From positions 62,001 to 126,000 of the forward strand of contig NZ_ALOU01000058.1 in assembly GCF_000292345.1 (NCBI RefSeq): a DNA stretch of 64,000 nt, in the 5' to 3' direction. This document shows positions 55,553 to 64,000 of this stretch, one piece after another. The stretch is from Cupriavidus sp. BIS7. GTDB lineage: Bacteria > Pseudomonadota > Gammaproteobacteria > Burkholderiales > Burkholderiaceae. The position numbers and the translations under genes were made by a program. Every line of letters starts with the position of its first letter. Positions within the stretch are counted from its first letter, which is position 1. The notes beneath the pieces were generated by a model, which ran no database searches, had not been told where the DNA came from, and saw only the letters and a list, made by a program, of their open reading frames with translations.

Positions 55553-57097
55553 ATGGCCGATCCCATCCTCATCGCCAAGAATGCCGACCACGAGCTTGTT
55601 CTGCTGCCCGAGATGGGCAATCGCCATGGCCTGATCACCGGCGCCACCGGCACGGGCAAGACCGTCACGCTGCAGACGCTGGCCCAGGGATTTTCGCGGC
55701 TTGGCGTGCCGGTGTTCATGGCCGATGTCAAAGGTGACTTGACCGGCATTTCACAGCCGGGCCAGCCATCGGACAAGCTCAAGGCCCGGCTGGCCGAGCA
55801 CGGCCTGCCCGAGCCGGTCTGGGCGGCCTGCCCAACCACGCTGTGGGACGTGTTCGGCGAGAAGGGCCACCCCGTGCGCGCCACGGTCTCCCATATGGGG
55901 CCGCTGCTGCTGTCACGGATGCTTGAACTCAACGACACGCAGGAAGGCGTGCTGAACCTGGTGTTCCGCATTGCCGATGCCAACGGCCTGCTGCTGCTCG
56001 ACTCCAAGGACCTGCGGGCGATGCTTCAGTACGTGGGAGACAACGCCGGCCAGTTCACCACCGAGTACGGCAACATCTCCGCAGCGTCGATCGGCGCGAT
56101 CCAGCGTGGGCTGGTGGCGCTTGAATCACAAGGGGCGGACAAGTTCTTCGGCGAGCCGATGCTGAACCTCGAGGACTTCATCCAGACCGAGAAGGGGCAG
56201 GGCGTGGTCAACATTCTGGCCGCTGACAAGCTGATGAATGCGCCGCGGCTCTACGCGACGTTCCTGCTGTGGATGCTGTCCGAACTGTTCGAGAAGCTGC
56301 CGGAAGCCGGTGACCTGGACAAGCCGAAGCTCGTGTTCTTCTTCGACGAGGCCCACCTGCTGTTCAACGACGCTCCCAAGGCGCTGCTCGACAAGATCGA
56401 GCAGGTCGTGCGGCTGGTGCGCTCGAAGGGCGTGGGCGTGTACTTTGTGACGCAGAACCCGGTCGATATTCCCGACACCGTGCTCGGCCAGCTTGGCAAC
56501 CGCGTCCAGCACGCGCTGCGCGCGTTCACGCCGCGCGACCAGAAGGCGGTCAAGGTGGCCGCCACGACGATGCGCCAGAATCCAAAGCTCGATATCGAGC
56601 AGGCCATCGGCGAGCTTGGTGTTGGCGAGGCGCTGGTGTCGTGCCTGGATGCCAAGGGGACGCCGTGCGTCACCGAGCGCGCTTGGGTGCTGGCGCCGGG
56701 TAGCCGCATTGGCCCGATCACGGACGACGAACGCAAGGCTCTGATCGCGAATTCGCTGGTGGCTGGCACCTACGAGAAGACGATCGATCGCGAATCAGCT
56801 TACGAGAAGCTGCGCGGTCGCGCTGCTGCGTCGGGTGGTGGCGCGCCGGCCGATGCAAAGGCAGGTGGCGGCGAGAGTGGTGCGACTGGCGGCGCCACGG
56901 ACCACGGTGGCGGCTGGCTGGATCAAGCCGGCGAGATCTTCGGCACCCTGACGAAGGGCACCGGCAAAAGCGGGCGAGGGGATTCGATTCTCGAATCGAT
57001 GGCCAAATCGGCCGCGCGGACGGTAGGTTCGCAGGTCGGCCGGGAGTTGATTCGCGGCGTGCTGGGCAGCCTGCTAGGCGGCGGCAAGCGCAAGTAA
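55553..57097 (+). CDS. HerA-like ATPase, DUF853 family
   Basis: 514 residues, related to E. coli YjgR. Walker A is [10 protein letters not shown], Walker B is [13 protein letters not shown], and an arginine-finger-type stretch [18 protein letters not shown] follows. HerA-type enzymes form hexamers that pump DNA; the role of YjgR is not known. The C-terminal part (about 425-480) is Gly/Ala-rich and low in complexity. The ATG at 55553 is chosen at [10 protein letters not shown]; the frame is open to 55493. Confidence 0.87.
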   Translation: MADPILIAKNADHELVLLPEMGNRHGLITGATGTGKTVTLQTLAQGFSRLGVPVFMADVKGDLTGISQPGQPSDKLKARLAEHGLPEPVWAACPTTLWDVFGEKGHPVRATVSHMGPLLLSRMLELNDTQEGVLNLVFRIADANGLLLLDSKDLRAMLQYVGDNAGQFTTEYGNISAASIGAIQRGLVALESQGADKFFGEPMLNLEDFIQTEKGQGVVNILAADKLMNAPRLYATFLLWMLSELFEKLPEAGDLDKPKLVFFFDEAHLLFNDAPKALLDKIEQVVRLVRSKGVGVYFVTQNPVDIPDTVLGQLGNRVQHALRAFTPRDQKAVKVAATTMRQNPKLDIEQAIGELGVGEALVSCLDAKGTPCVTERAWVLAPGSRIGPITDDERKALIANSLVAGTYEKTIDRESAYEKLRGRAAASGGGAPADAKAGGGESGATGGATDHGGGWLDQAGEIFGTLTKGTGKSGRGDSILESMAKSAARTVGSQVGRELIRGVLGSLLGGGKRK

Positions 57098-57106
57098 CAA
57101 AGCGCG

Positions 57107-57143
57107 CAAAAAAATCGCCCGCATCTGGCGGGCGATTTTTTTT
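57107..57143. terminator. Bidirectional terminator
   Basis: AAAAAAATCGCCCGC and GGCGGGCGATTTTTTTTT pair around a four-base loop, with T-runs on both strands, between converging genes. Confidence 0.92.
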
Positions 57144-57194
57144 TGCCGGGGACGGCAGTGAACGACTGCGCCCCAATTACCGCTCGGTTGCCGC

Positions 57195-57347
57195 TCAGTT
57201 ACCACCGCGTCTTGCGGCCTCCGCATCCTCGCGCATCTTGCGCGCGAACATCCGCGCAAAGTACACACCCATGCCGATGATGAACCCGATGACGGCCAGA
57301 CTGCCGAGCCCGGCGGGCGTTGTGAACAGGATCTTGATGGCTTCCAT
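57195..57347 (-). CDS. DUF3149 single-span membrane mini-protein
   Basis: 50 residues. One membrane helix at about 10-30 (LGSLAVIGFIIGMGVYFARM) and a basic, then acidic tail (RKMREDAEAARRGG). AAGGAGTCCCAC is a strong ribosome-binding site for the ATG at 57347, so the longer frame to 57416 is not used. Members of this small family are common in Burkholderiales; function unknown. Confidence 0.8.
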   Translation of the reverse strand: MEAIKILFTTPAGLGSLAVIGFIIGMGVYFARMFARKMREDAEAARRGGN

Positions 57348-57495
57348 GTGGGACTCCTTCGCTTTTTGGTTTGACGCACCTAGTACGGCGGCCAGTGTGA
57401 AAGAGTCGGTCCACATGGACTTTGAGGCGGGTCAAGTGGCTGGGTCGCAACCTGGAGACGCTTGAGGCACGTCAAGCGCCGCCGTGGTCCCGGCC

Positions 57496-58146
57496 TCAGT
57501 TCTTGGTGCCGAAGAGCCGGTCGCCCGCGTCGCCAAGGCCCGGCACGATGTAGGCGTGCTCGTCCAGGTGGCTGTCGAGCGATGCCACAAAGAGCTTCAC
57601 GCCCGGATGGGCCTTCTGGAAAACTTCGACACCTTCCGGTGCAGCCACCAGTGCCACGAACGTGATCGACTCGTCCTTGACGCCGCGACGTTTGAGCACG
57701 TCCACCGCATGGGCGGCCGAGTAGCCGGTAGCGACCATCGGATCGCACAGGATGAACGAACGGTCTTCCACGTCCGGCAGGCGCACCAGGTATTCCACCG
57801 GGCGGTGTTGTTCGTCGCGATACACGCCGATATGGCCGATCCGGGCCGACGGAATCAGCTCGACCAGGCCATCGCTCATGCCTACGCCAGCGCGCAGCAC
57901 AGGCACGATCGTCAGCTTCTTGCCGGCGATGACCGGCGCTTCCAGCGGCACCAGCGGCGTGTCGATGCGGCGCGTGGTCAGCGGCAGGTTGCGCGTGATC
58001 TCGTACCCCATCAGCAGCGTGATCTCGCGCAGCAGCTCGCGGAACGTGCGCGTCGACGTTTCCTTGTCGCGCATGTGCGAAAGCTTGTGCTGGATCAGCG
58101 GGTGATCGAGGATGAACAGATTGGGGAAACGCGGATCTTGTTTCAT
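57496..58146 (-). CDS. upp: Uracil phosphoribosyltransferase
   Basis: Pyrimidine salvage, uracil plus PRPP to UMP. 216 residues. [24 protein letters not shown], the PRPP loop [10 protein letters not shown] and the C-terminal uracil site [16 protein letters not shown] are all present. The gap to DUF3149 holds nothing else. Confidence 0.96.
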   Translation of the reverse strand: MKQDPRFPNLFILDHPLIQHKLSHMRDKETSTRTFRELLREITLLMGYEITRNLPLTTRRIDTPLVPLEAPVIAGKKLTIVPVLRAGVGMSDGLVELIPSARIGHIGVYRDEQHRPVEYLVRLPDVEDRSFILCDPMVATGYSAAHAVDVLKRRGVKDESITFVALVAAPEGVEVFQKAHPGVKLFVASLDSHLDEHAYIVPGLGDAGDRLFGTKN

Positions 58147-58240
58147 GGCGGCGGGCTCGGGATACGGGATGGCCCTCCCTGGAACGGGAGGGCCGATGCA
58201 GCGCGATTGTAATGGATGCGCGGGCCCGCCCGGCGCTCGG

Positions 58241-58273
58241 TGGGTGCTCAGTGGGCGCTCAATGGGCGCTCAA
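58241..58273. repeat. Eleven-base tandem repeat
   Basis: Three copies: TGGGTGCTCAG, TGGGCGCTCAA, TGGGCGCTCAA, with a decayed fourth. Lies just past the stop of the TctC-like gene, between it and upp. Confidence 0.85.
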
Positions 58274-58289
58274 TGGCGCCCAGAAGTGC

Positions 58290-59297
58290 TCAATCGACCG
58301 TGATTGCCGCCGACTTCGCGACTTTTCCGAAACGTTCGTATTCGGTCTGCGTCAGTGTCTGCAACTCGGCCGCGCTGGACCCCTTCGGATTGAAGCCTGC
58401 CAGGGCCAGCTTGTCGCGCACATCGGGGCGCGCCAGCGCTTCCACGAACGCCGTATTGAGCGCCTGCACCACCGGGGCCGGCAGGTTTGCGGGGCCATAG
58501 ACGCCAAACCACGGGTCCACCGCGTAGCCGGGCAGGCCGGCCTCAGCCAGCGTCGGCACGTTTGGCAGCGATGGCGAGCGCGTTTTCCCGGCCACGGCCA
58601 GCGCGCGCAGCTTGCCGGCCTGGATGTGCGGCAGCGACGCGGGCAGGTTGTCGAACATCACCTGGATATGGCCGCCAAGCATGTCGTTGATGGCCGGGCT
58701 GCTGCCCTTGTATGGCACATGGGTCAGGCCGGTCTGGGTCATCTGCGAGAACATGGCCCCGGCCAGGTGCATCGAGGTGCCCGTGCCCGCCGTCGCGTAG
58801 GTCAGGCCCGGATGGGCCTTGGCATAGGCGATCAGCTCCGGAACGGTCTTCACGGGCAGGCTTTCGCTGACTTCGAGCACGATTGTCGACGTGCCGAGCA
58901 GGCTGATCGCCGTGAAGTCGCGCCGCGGATCGAACGGCACGTGCTTGTAGATGTGCGGGTTCAGCGCATTGGTCGAGATGGCGCCAAATCCGATGGTGTA
59001 GCCGTCGGCCGGGGCCTTGGCCACGGCATCCATGCCGATGTTGCCGCCTGCGCCCGGGCGGTTCTCGATTACCACGGGCTGGCCAAGCTTCTCGGCCACG
59101 CGCTGGCCCACCGTGCGCGCCACGAGGTCGGTGGTGCCGCCTGCGGCGTAGGGCACGATGAAGCGGATCGGCTTGCTCGGATAGCTGTCGGCGGCAAAGG
59201 CGCTGGGCGCGACGGACGCAATGGACGTTCCGCCAAGCACGAGCAGGGCGGCGGAAAGCATGGCACGGCGGCGGGAAATGGTGCGGTGGGACGGCAT
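58290..59297 (-). CDS. Bug/TctC-family periplasmic substrate-binding protein
   Basis: 335 residues; signal peptide about 1-35 with an RRR start (ISRRRAMLSAALLVLGG, ending AFAADSYP). PIRFIVPYAAGGTTDLVARTV, GAGGNIGMDAVAKAPADGYT and HVPYKGSSPAINDMLGGHIQ are typical Bug motifs. Binds a small carboxylate or similar ligand; no TctAB permease genes are nearby, as is usual for orphan Bug receptors of Burkholderiales. The ATG at 59297 lies at MPSHRTISR. Confidence 0.9.
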   Translation of the reverse strand: MPSHRTISRRRAMLSAALLVLGGTSIASVAPSAFAADSYPSKPIRFIVPYAAGGTTDLVARTVGQRVAEKLGQPVVIENRPGAGGNIGMDAVAKAPADGYTIGFGAISTNALNPHIYKHVPFDPRRDFTAISLLGTSTIVLEVSESLPVKTVPELIAYAKAHPGLTYATAGTGTSMHLAGAMFSQMTQTGLTHVPYKGSSPAINDMLGGHIQVMFDNLPASLPHIQAGKLRALAVAGKTRSPSLPNVPTLAEAGLPGYAVDPWFGVYGPANLPAPVVQALNTAFVEALARPDVRDKLALAGFNPKGSSAAELQTLTQTEYERFGKVAKSAAITVD

Positions 59298-59493
59298 GAC
59301 TTGGGAATCTCCAGTTCTTGTTGTTTCGGCCGGCGCACGGCGCTGGTATGCCCGTCCGGCGCAGGTCATTGTATTGGAAAGAAGGCAATTATGTGACGCC
59401 GGCGAGCCTTGCGTCTTTTGGCATACAATCGGCCAGTTCTCGTCGCGCGCCGCACGTGCCGGCCCGGCGTTTCCCCGACTCGCGCCCCCGTCC

Positions 59494-60420
59494 GTGCCTG
59501 CCTCACAGAAGTCCCTGTCTCCGTCCGTTGACGTGCCCGCCGCGCAGCGCTTCGGGCTGGCCGCCGCCGCCATCGGCGCCGTGCTGTTCTCGGCCAAGGC
59601 CATCGTCGCCAAGCTGATGTACCGCTACAACATCGATGCCGTGATGGTGATCACGCTGCGCATGCTGTTCGCGGTGCCGCTGTTCATGGCGATTGGCTGG
59701 TGGCAGGCGCGCAAGCTGCCCGCGCTCTCCTGGGCCGACCGTGGCCGGGTGGCGTTCCTGGGTTTCATCGGCTACTACCTGTCGAGCTTTCTCGACTTTC
59801 TCGGGCTGCAATACATCACAGCCGGGCTTGAGCGGCTGATCCTGTTCCTGACGCCTTCTTTCGTGCTGCTGACCACCGCACTGGTGTTCCGCCGCCCCAT
59901 CGCGGCTCGCCAGTGGGGCTCGTTGCTGCTGGCCTATGCGGGCATCGTGCTGGTGTTCGCGCATGATCTGGACATCAGCGGTGCGCGCGTGTGGGTCGGT
60001 GGCGCGCTGGTGCTTGGCAGCGCGTTGTCATATGGTTTGTACTTGATCCTCAGCGGGGAGCTTGTCCAGCGCGTGGGGTCGCTGCGGCTGGTGGCGTATG
60101 CGATGTGCGTGTCGACGTTCTGCTGCGTGGTGCAGTATCTGGTGCTGGGCAGGCCGGTTGCCGAACTTGCACAGCCGGCGCCGGTGATGTGGCTTTCAGT
60201 CGTCAACGCGGTGTTCTGCACGGTGCTGCCAGTGTCCCTGACGATGATCGCGGTGGCGCGGATCGGGGCGCCTACTGCATCGCAGGCAGGCATGATCGGG
60301 CCGGTATCGACGCTGCTGCTGGCGTTCTGGTTGCTTGGCGAGCCCATCAGCGGTGCGCAGATGATCGGCAGTGCGCTGGTGCTCGGCGGTATGTATCTGC
60401 TTTCGACGAAGAAAGCCTGA
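59494..60420 (+). CDS. EamA/DMT-family transporter
   Basis: 308 residues, ten membrane segments in two EamA repeats (about 15-140 and 160-300). FGLAAAAIGAVLFSAKAIVAKLMY starts the first. It is an inner-membrane exporter or importer of metabolites, substrate unknown. The GTG at 59494 is chosen as the last start before the first helix; no ribosome-binding site is clear, and the frame is open to 59221. TACAAT at 59424-59429 may be its -10. Confidence 0.8.
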   Translation: MPASQKSLSPSVDVPAAQRFGLAAAAIGAVLFSAKAIVAKLMYRYNIDAVMVITLRMLFAVPLFMAIGWWQARKLPALSWADRGRVAFLGFIGYYLSSFLDFLGLQYITAGLERLILFLTPSFVLLTTALVFRRPIAARQWGSLLLAYAGIVLVFAHDLDISGARVWVGGALVLGSALSYGLYLILSGELVQRVGSLRLVAYAMCVSTFCCVVQYLVLGRPVAELAQPAPVMWLSVVNAVFCTVLPVSLTMIAVARIGAPTASQAGMIGPVSTLLLAFWLLGEPISGAQMIGSALVLGGMYLLSTKKA

Positions 60421-60456
60421 ATTCGGAAAGAATCAACCAAGGAAGGAGAGCAAGAC

Positions 60457-61245
60457 ATGGATCTCGGACTGCGCGGTAAGCATGCACTGGTGTGCGGCGC
60501 CAGCAAGGGGCTAGGGTTTGCGTGTGCCGACGCGCTGGCGGCGGAAGGCGTGGACGTGGTGATCGTCGCGCGTGGCGCCGAGGCGCTGGAGAAAGCCGCC
60601 GCCGGCCTGCGCGCGCGCCACGGCCGCCGTGTGGTGGCGGTGGCCACCGACATCACGACGCCGGAAGGCCGCAAGCTTGCCCTCGACGCCGCGGCAAAGC
60701 TTGGCGATCTGGACATCCTTGTCAACAATGCCGGCGGCCCGCCTCCGGGCAACTTCCGTGACTGGGGCCGCGACGAGTGGATCAAGGCGATCGATGCCAA
60801 CATGCTCACGCCGATCGAACTGATCAAGGCCACCGTGGATGGCATGATTGCGCGCCGCTGGGGCCGCATCATCAACATCACCAGCGGTGCCGTGAAGGCG
60901 CCGATCGACGTGCTGGGGCTGTCCAACGGCGCCCGCTCGGGCCTGACCGGATTTGTGGCGGGCCTGGCGCGCGAAGTGGCGCAGCACGGCGTGACCGTCA
61001 ACAACCTGCTGCCGGGGCCGTTCAATACCGATCGTCTGTTCAAGACGATGGAAGGCGGCGCGCAGAAGGCTGGCATCAGCATCGAGGAAATGGCCGAGCG
61101 CCGCGCGGCGACCAACCCGTCGCGCCGCTTTGGCGACCCGGCCGAGTTCGGCGCCACCTGCGCGTTCCTGTGCAGCCGCCAGGCCGCGTACATGACCGGC
61201 CAGAACGTGCTGCTCGATGGCGGCGCCTACCCGGGGACGTTCTGA
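60457..61245 (+). CDS. Short-chain dehydrogenase/reductase
   Basis: 262 residues, Rossmann fold. The cofactor motif is [12 protein letters not shown] (GxxxGxG) and NNAGGPPPG follows; the expected active site is S-x12-Y-x3-K, but after ITSGAVKAP (Ser) the tyrosine and lysine positions read differently, with [16 protein letters not shown] where YxxxK should be. So the catalytic Tyr and Lys look replaced (N-x3-S), as in some SDRs of this GGPPPG subgroup. AAGGAGAGCAAGAC precedes the ATG. Overlaps mgsA. Confidence 0.82.
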   Translation: MDLGLRGKHALVCGASKGLGFACADALAAEGVDVVIVARGAEALEKAAAGLRARHGRRVVAVATDITTPEGRKLALDAAAKLGDLDILVNNAGGPPPGNFRDWGRDEWIKAIDANMLTPIELIKATVDGMIARRWGRIINITSGAVKAPIDVLGLSNGARSGLTGFVAGLAREVAQHGVTVNNLLPGPFNTDRLFKTMEGGAQKAGISIEEMAERRAATNPSRRFGDPAEFGATCAFLCSRQAAYMTGQNVLLDGGAYPGTF

Positions 61246-61664
61246 TGAGCAGCAAGCCGCGCATTGCACTGATCGCGCACGATCACAAGAAGGACGACAT
61301 CGTCGCTTTCGCCGGCCGTCATCGCGACTTCCTCGCACAATGCGATCTGCTGGCCACCGGCACCACTGGCGGCAGGATCGCTGCGGAGACTGGCCTTCCC
61401 GTCACGCGGATGCTGTCCGGTCCGTGGGGCGGCGACCTGCAGATCGGCTCGCAACTGGCGGAGGGCCGCGTGACAGCGGTGATCTTCCTGCGCGACCCGA
61501 TGACGCCGCAGCCGCACGAACCCGATATCAACGCGCTGGTGCGCGCGTGCGACGTCCACAACGTGCCGTGTGCAACGAACCTGGCCACGGCCGAACTGGT
61601 GGTCGTGGAACTGGCACGTATCTGCTTCGAGGAGGATCAGGCCGCTGCTGATGACGCGGCCTGA
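61245..61664 (+). CDS. mgsA: Methylglyoxal synthase
   Basis: Converts dihydroxyacetone phosphate to methylglyoxal, a bypass of lower glycolysis. 139 residues. [24 protein letters not shown] (phosphate site) and [16 protein letters not shown], which holds the catalytic aspartate. Starts on the last base of the SDR stop (TGATG), so the two are coupled. Confidence 0.93.
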   Translation: MSSKPRIALIAHDHKKDDIVAFAGRHRDFLAQCDLLATGTTGGRIAAETGLPVTRMLSGPWGGDLQIGSQLAEGRVTAVIFLRDPMTPQPHEPDINALVRACDVHNVPCATNLATAELVVVELARICFEEDQAAADDAA

Positions 61665-61666
61665 TT

Positions 61667-61713
61667 GAGAAACCGCCTTAGAACCGCTGCGCTTCGTTCT
61701 GAGCCGGTTTCTC
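61667..61713 (+). terminator. Long hairpin after mgsA
   Basis: GAGAAACCGCCTTAGAAC and GTTCTGAGCCGGTTTCTC pair at 16 of 18 positions; GTTTCCCTT follows. Probable terminator, also between converging genes. Confidence 0.75.
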
Positions 61714-61734
61714 GTTTCCCTTAAGTGCAAACTG

Positions 61735-62028
61735 TCAGCGCGGCCGCACGGTGGCCGCGCTGGCGCGCATCTCGGCCTGGCGCAGGATATGCGGCGGCAG
61801 GCGCTTCAGCATGAAATGCACGGCAAGTGGAATCAGCACGACATCGTCCACGATGCCAAGCCCGGCGATGAAATCGGGAATCAGGTCGATCGGCGAGATC
61901 GCATAGAGCAGCAGCCCGGCTGCGGCGGGTTTCAGCCACCGCGGCGCGTCCGGGTGACGCAAGGCAAACCAGAACAGCCGGCCGTCACGCCGTACCAGCG
62001 TCAACAGGGCTGAGAGTCGTTTCCACAT
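61735..62028 (-). CDS. DUF1232 (YkvA-like) small membrane protein
   Basis: 97 residues. LLLYAISPIDLIPDFIAGLGIVDD is the family signature: a helix with the SPIDLIPD turn. Probably one or two membrane segments. AAGGAGGCCTGCC before the ATG is a strong ribosome-binding site. Function unknown. Confidence 0.85.
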   Translation of the reverse strand: MWKRLSALLTLVRRDGRLFWFALRHPDAPRWLKPAAAGLLLYAISPIDLIPDFIAGLGIVDDVVLIPLAVHFMLKRLPPHILRQAEMRASAATVRPR

Positions 62029-62109
62029 GGCAGGCCTCCTTGGTCACACGCGCAACGCGTGCATGCACAGGTAGCTTGGGCCAACCAGGGGCGATTCAAG
62101 TTCCTCTGA

Positions 62110-62156
62110 TTTTCTCCCCTCTCCCGCCCTGCGGGAGAGGGGCCGGGGGAGAGGGC
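62110..62156. repeat. REP-like palindrome, copy 5 (tail on the right)
   Basis: TCTCCCCTCTCCCGC and GCGGGAGAGGGG with loop cct and a CCGGGGGAGAGGGC tail. Pairs with copy 6. Confidence 0.85.
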
Positions 62157-62198
62157 CTTGCGGTTCAAATTGTGACGGGTTGGCAAGCAGACCTGCCA

Positions 62199-62241
62199 CG
62201 CCCTCTCCCCTAACCCCTCTCCCGCGTTGCGGGAGAGGGGA
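62199..62241. repeat. REP-like palindrome, copy 6 (tail on the left)
   Basis: GCCCTCTCCCCTAA tail, then CCCCTCTCCCGC and GCGGGAGAGGGG with a short loop. Opposite orientation to copy 5, 42 bases away. Confidence 0.85.
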
Positions 62242-62261
62242 ACAAGGCTACGGCAGAAAGC

Positions 62262-63404
62262 TCAGCCCGGCACGTTCCCTTCGACGCCTTCCACGTAGAA
62301 CTTGATGTTGTGGAGGAAGTTGTCGTCAGCCACCTGATCCTTGGCCAGTTGCTCCTTGCCGGTGTTGTCCTTGAGCGGGCCCTTCCAGATCGGTGCGGTA
62401 CCGTCGACCACGCCCTTCTTGCGCTCTGCCACCAGTGCCTTGACGTCTTCCGGCACCACAGTGTTGAAATCCTTCAGGTCGATCATGCCTTCCTTCAGGC
62501 CCCACCATGTGGTGTTGGACTTCCACTGGTTGTTGAGCACGTCGTCAACCACCTTGTTGTAGTAGACGCCCCACGAGATCTCGGACGCGGCCAGGTGGGC
62601 CTTCTCGCCGAACTTGCTCATGTTGCTGTCCCAGCCGAACGCGTAGACGCCCTTTTCCTGGGCCGTCTGCACCACGGCGGCGGAGTCGGTGTTCTGCATC
62701 AGCATGTCCACGCCCTGGCCGATCAGCGTCGTGGCGGCTTCACGCTCCTTGCCCGGATCGAACCACTTGTTGACCCACACGACCTTGACCGTGGCCTTCG
62801 GATTGACGCTGCGCGCGCCCAGCGTGAACGAGTCGATGTTGCGGATCACTTCAGGGATCGGCACCGAAGCCACCACGCCCATCTTGCCGCTCTTGCTCAT
62901 CTTGCCGGCCACCACGCCTGCCAGGTAGGCGCCTTCATAGGTGCGCACGTCGTACTGGGCCAGGTTCTCGGCGGTCTTGAAGCCGGTGGCGTGTTCGAAC
63001 TTGACGTCCGGGAACTCCTTGGCCACCTTCAGCATGGACTCCATGTAGCCGAACGTGGTGCCGAAGATCAGCTTGTTGCCCTGGCTGGCCAGGTCGCGGA
63101 ACACGCGCTCGGCATCGGCGGCGGACTCGGGAACGTTCTCGACGAAGGTGGTCTTCACCTTGTCGCCAAACTTGGCCTCCACGGCCTTGCGGCCCTGATC
63201 GTGGGCGTAGGTCCAGCCGGCGTCGCCCACCGGTCCGATGTAGACGAACGCCACCTTCAGCGGCTCATTGGCGGCGGCGGCCGGGGCCGATGCCGGGGCA
63301 GCGGTTTCGGCCGGCTTCTCGGCTTCCTTCTTGCCGCAACCGGCCAGCGCCAGCACAGCGGTGGCGGCCAGGGCCGCCAGGGTGGTCCTGCGTGTCACGA
63401 TCAT
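62262..63404 (-). CDS. BMP-family lipoprotein, nucleoside-type ABC importer receptor
   Basis: 380 residues. The lipobox is LALAGC (Cys 23), so it is anchored in a membrane. The BMP/Med domain shows VAFVYIGPVGDAGWTYAHDQGR, FVENVPESAADAERVFRDLA and IFGTTFGYMESMLKVAKEFPDV. Members bind purine nucleosides or related ligands. An Ala/Pro linker (about 30-45) follows the lipobox. AGGAGAGATCG precedes the ATG. A permease gene is next upstream on the same strand. Confidence 0.92.
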   Translation of the reverse strand: MIVTRRTTLAALAATAVLALAGCGKKEAEKPAETAAPASAPAAAANEPLKVAFVYIGPVGDAGWTYAHDQGRKAVEAKFGDKVKTTFVENVPESAADAERVFRDLASQGNKLIFGTTFGYMESMLKVAKEFPDVKFEHATGFKTAENLAQYDVRTYEGAYLAGVVAGKMSKSGKMGVVASVPIPEVIRNIDSFTLGARSVNPKATVKVVWVNKWFDPGKEREAATTLIGQGVDMLMQNTDSAAVVQTAQEKGVYAFGWDSNMSKFGEKAHLAASEISWGVYYNKVVDDVLNNQWKSNTTWWGLKEGMIDLKDFNTVVPEDVKALVAERKKGVVDGTAPIWKGPLKDNTGKEQLAKDQVADDNFLHNIKFYVEGVEGNVPG

Positions 63405-63484
63405 CGATCTCTCCTAGTTGAACGTCTTGTGATGCGTTTGTGATTCGAATTGTGGGTTGACTTCTTCTGACTGCTGAATGCGGG

Positions 63485-64000
63485 TTACGCGTTGCCGGGG
63501 CGGAACGGCTTGCCCAGTGATGCCGGCATGTTCAGGCGGATCCACGCCGGGTTGCGCGAAATCAGCGCGAGCACGACGATCGTGGCGGCATAGGGCAGCA
63601 TGGACAGGAACTGCGACGGCACCGATACGCCGATGCCCTGCAGGTAGAACTGAAGAATCGTCACACCGCCAAACAGCCATGCGCCAATCAGCACGCGGCC
63701 CGGGCGCCAGGTGGCGAACGTGGTCAGCGCCAGCGCAATCCAGCCGCGGCCCGCAACGAGGTTTTCCACCCACATCGGCGTGTAGACCAGCGACAGGTAC
63801 GCGCCAGCCAGGCCGCAGCACGCGCCGCCAAACAGCAGCGCGCCGAAGCGAATCCAGCGCACCGGGTAGCCGAGCGCATGTGCCGATTCCGGCGATTCAC
63901 CGATCGCGCGCAGCGTCAGGCCCGCACGCGTGCGGAACAGGAACCACATGATGGCAAAGCACAGCGCCAGGCTGAAATAGACCATCCAGTGGTGCTGGAA
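63485..64000 (-). CDS. ABC transporter permease, nucleoside type, 5' truncated
   Basis: The frame is open to the window edge, so only the last 171 residues are seen; the start lies beyond 64000. [25 protein letters not shown] is the BPD_transp_2-type EAA-like loop, as in the YufQ/NupC-type permeases that go with BMP receptors. Four or five membrane segments are visible. It lies 80 bases upstream of the receptor gene. Confidence 0.88.
   Translation of the reverse strand, partial: FQHHWMVYFSLALCFAIMWFLFRTRAGLTLRAIGESPESAHALGYPVRWIRFGALLFGGACCGLAGAYLSLVYTPMWVENLVAGRGWIALALTTFATWRPGRVLIGAWLFGGVTILQFYLQGIGVSVPSQFLSMLPYAATIVVLALISRNPAWIRLNMPASLGKPFRPGNA

Noticed and set aside
58212..59396. 394-residue plus-strand frame over the TctC gene
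   Set aside because: Antisense shadow; the TctC frame has a signal peptide and Bug motifs.

Overview
The window reads as chromosomal DNA of a GC-rich betaproteobacterium of the family Burkholderiaceae, most likely Cupriavidus or a close Ralstonia relative. This rests on uniform high GC, the orders rpsP-rimM-trmD-rplS and hemF-nadD-rsfS-rlmH-maf-rng, a Bug/TctC-type periplasmic receptor and recognisable family-level sequences; no taxonomic search could be run. I see no rRNA, tRNA, CRISPR array, prophage or insertion sequence. Almost all of the window is protein coding and no large gene is visibly broken; the first and last genes are cut by the window edges.

Left part (1-20.9 kb): cysM (cut), a murein transglycosylase, a histone-deacetylase-like hydrolase, the methionine importer metNIQ with an unusual leader (hairpin plus a nine-codon reading frame that ends on the metN start codon), etfBA with an acyl-CoA dehydrogenase, dadA with a divergent Lrp-type regulator, a SplB-like radical SAM gene behind a perfect LexA box, a LysR regulator, small membrane or exported proteins, a sorbosone-dehydrogenase-like protein, the rpsP-rimM-trmD-rplS operon, a NUDIX hydrolase and trhO.

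Middle (21-29.6 kb): dnaE, two glycosyltransferases and msbA, which fit lipopolysaccharide core synthesis and lipid A export, then an AhpD-like protein and a putative lipoprotein.

Phosphonate region (29.8-43.3 kb), the most interesting part: a full carbon-phosphorus lyase system in three transcription units. phnGHIJKL plus phnM run leftward. phnF (GntR/HutC regulator), a second phnM-like gene, a DUF1045 two-histidine phosphoesterase-like gene and phnN run rightward. phnC-phnD-phnE, a PhnZ/TmpB-like HD-domain oxygenase gene and a phnO-like acetyltransferase run leftward. No phnP is present; the DUF1045 protein, with two H-x-T motifs and overlapping phnN, is a good candidate for the missing cyclic-phosphate hydrolase. 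Both C-P lyase promoters carry a perfect HutC-type GTnTAnAC site, and the phnC promoter has a well-formed Pho box ten bases from a -10 element.

Right part (43.5-64 kb): two MFS transporters, a methyl-accepting chemotaxis protein, the hemF-nadD-rsfS-rlmH-maf-rng group (RsfS carries a long histone-H1-like tail), purD, a YebC-family regulator, a HerA-like ATPase (DUF853), a DUF3149 mini-protein, upp, a TctC receptor, an EamA transporter, an SDR plus mgsA, a DUF1232 protein, and the start of a BMP-family nucleoside-type ABC transporter. A palindromic CCCCTCTCCCGC/GCGGGAGAGGGG repeat occurs six times in intergenic gaps, twice as head-opposed pairs, as in REP/BIME elements.
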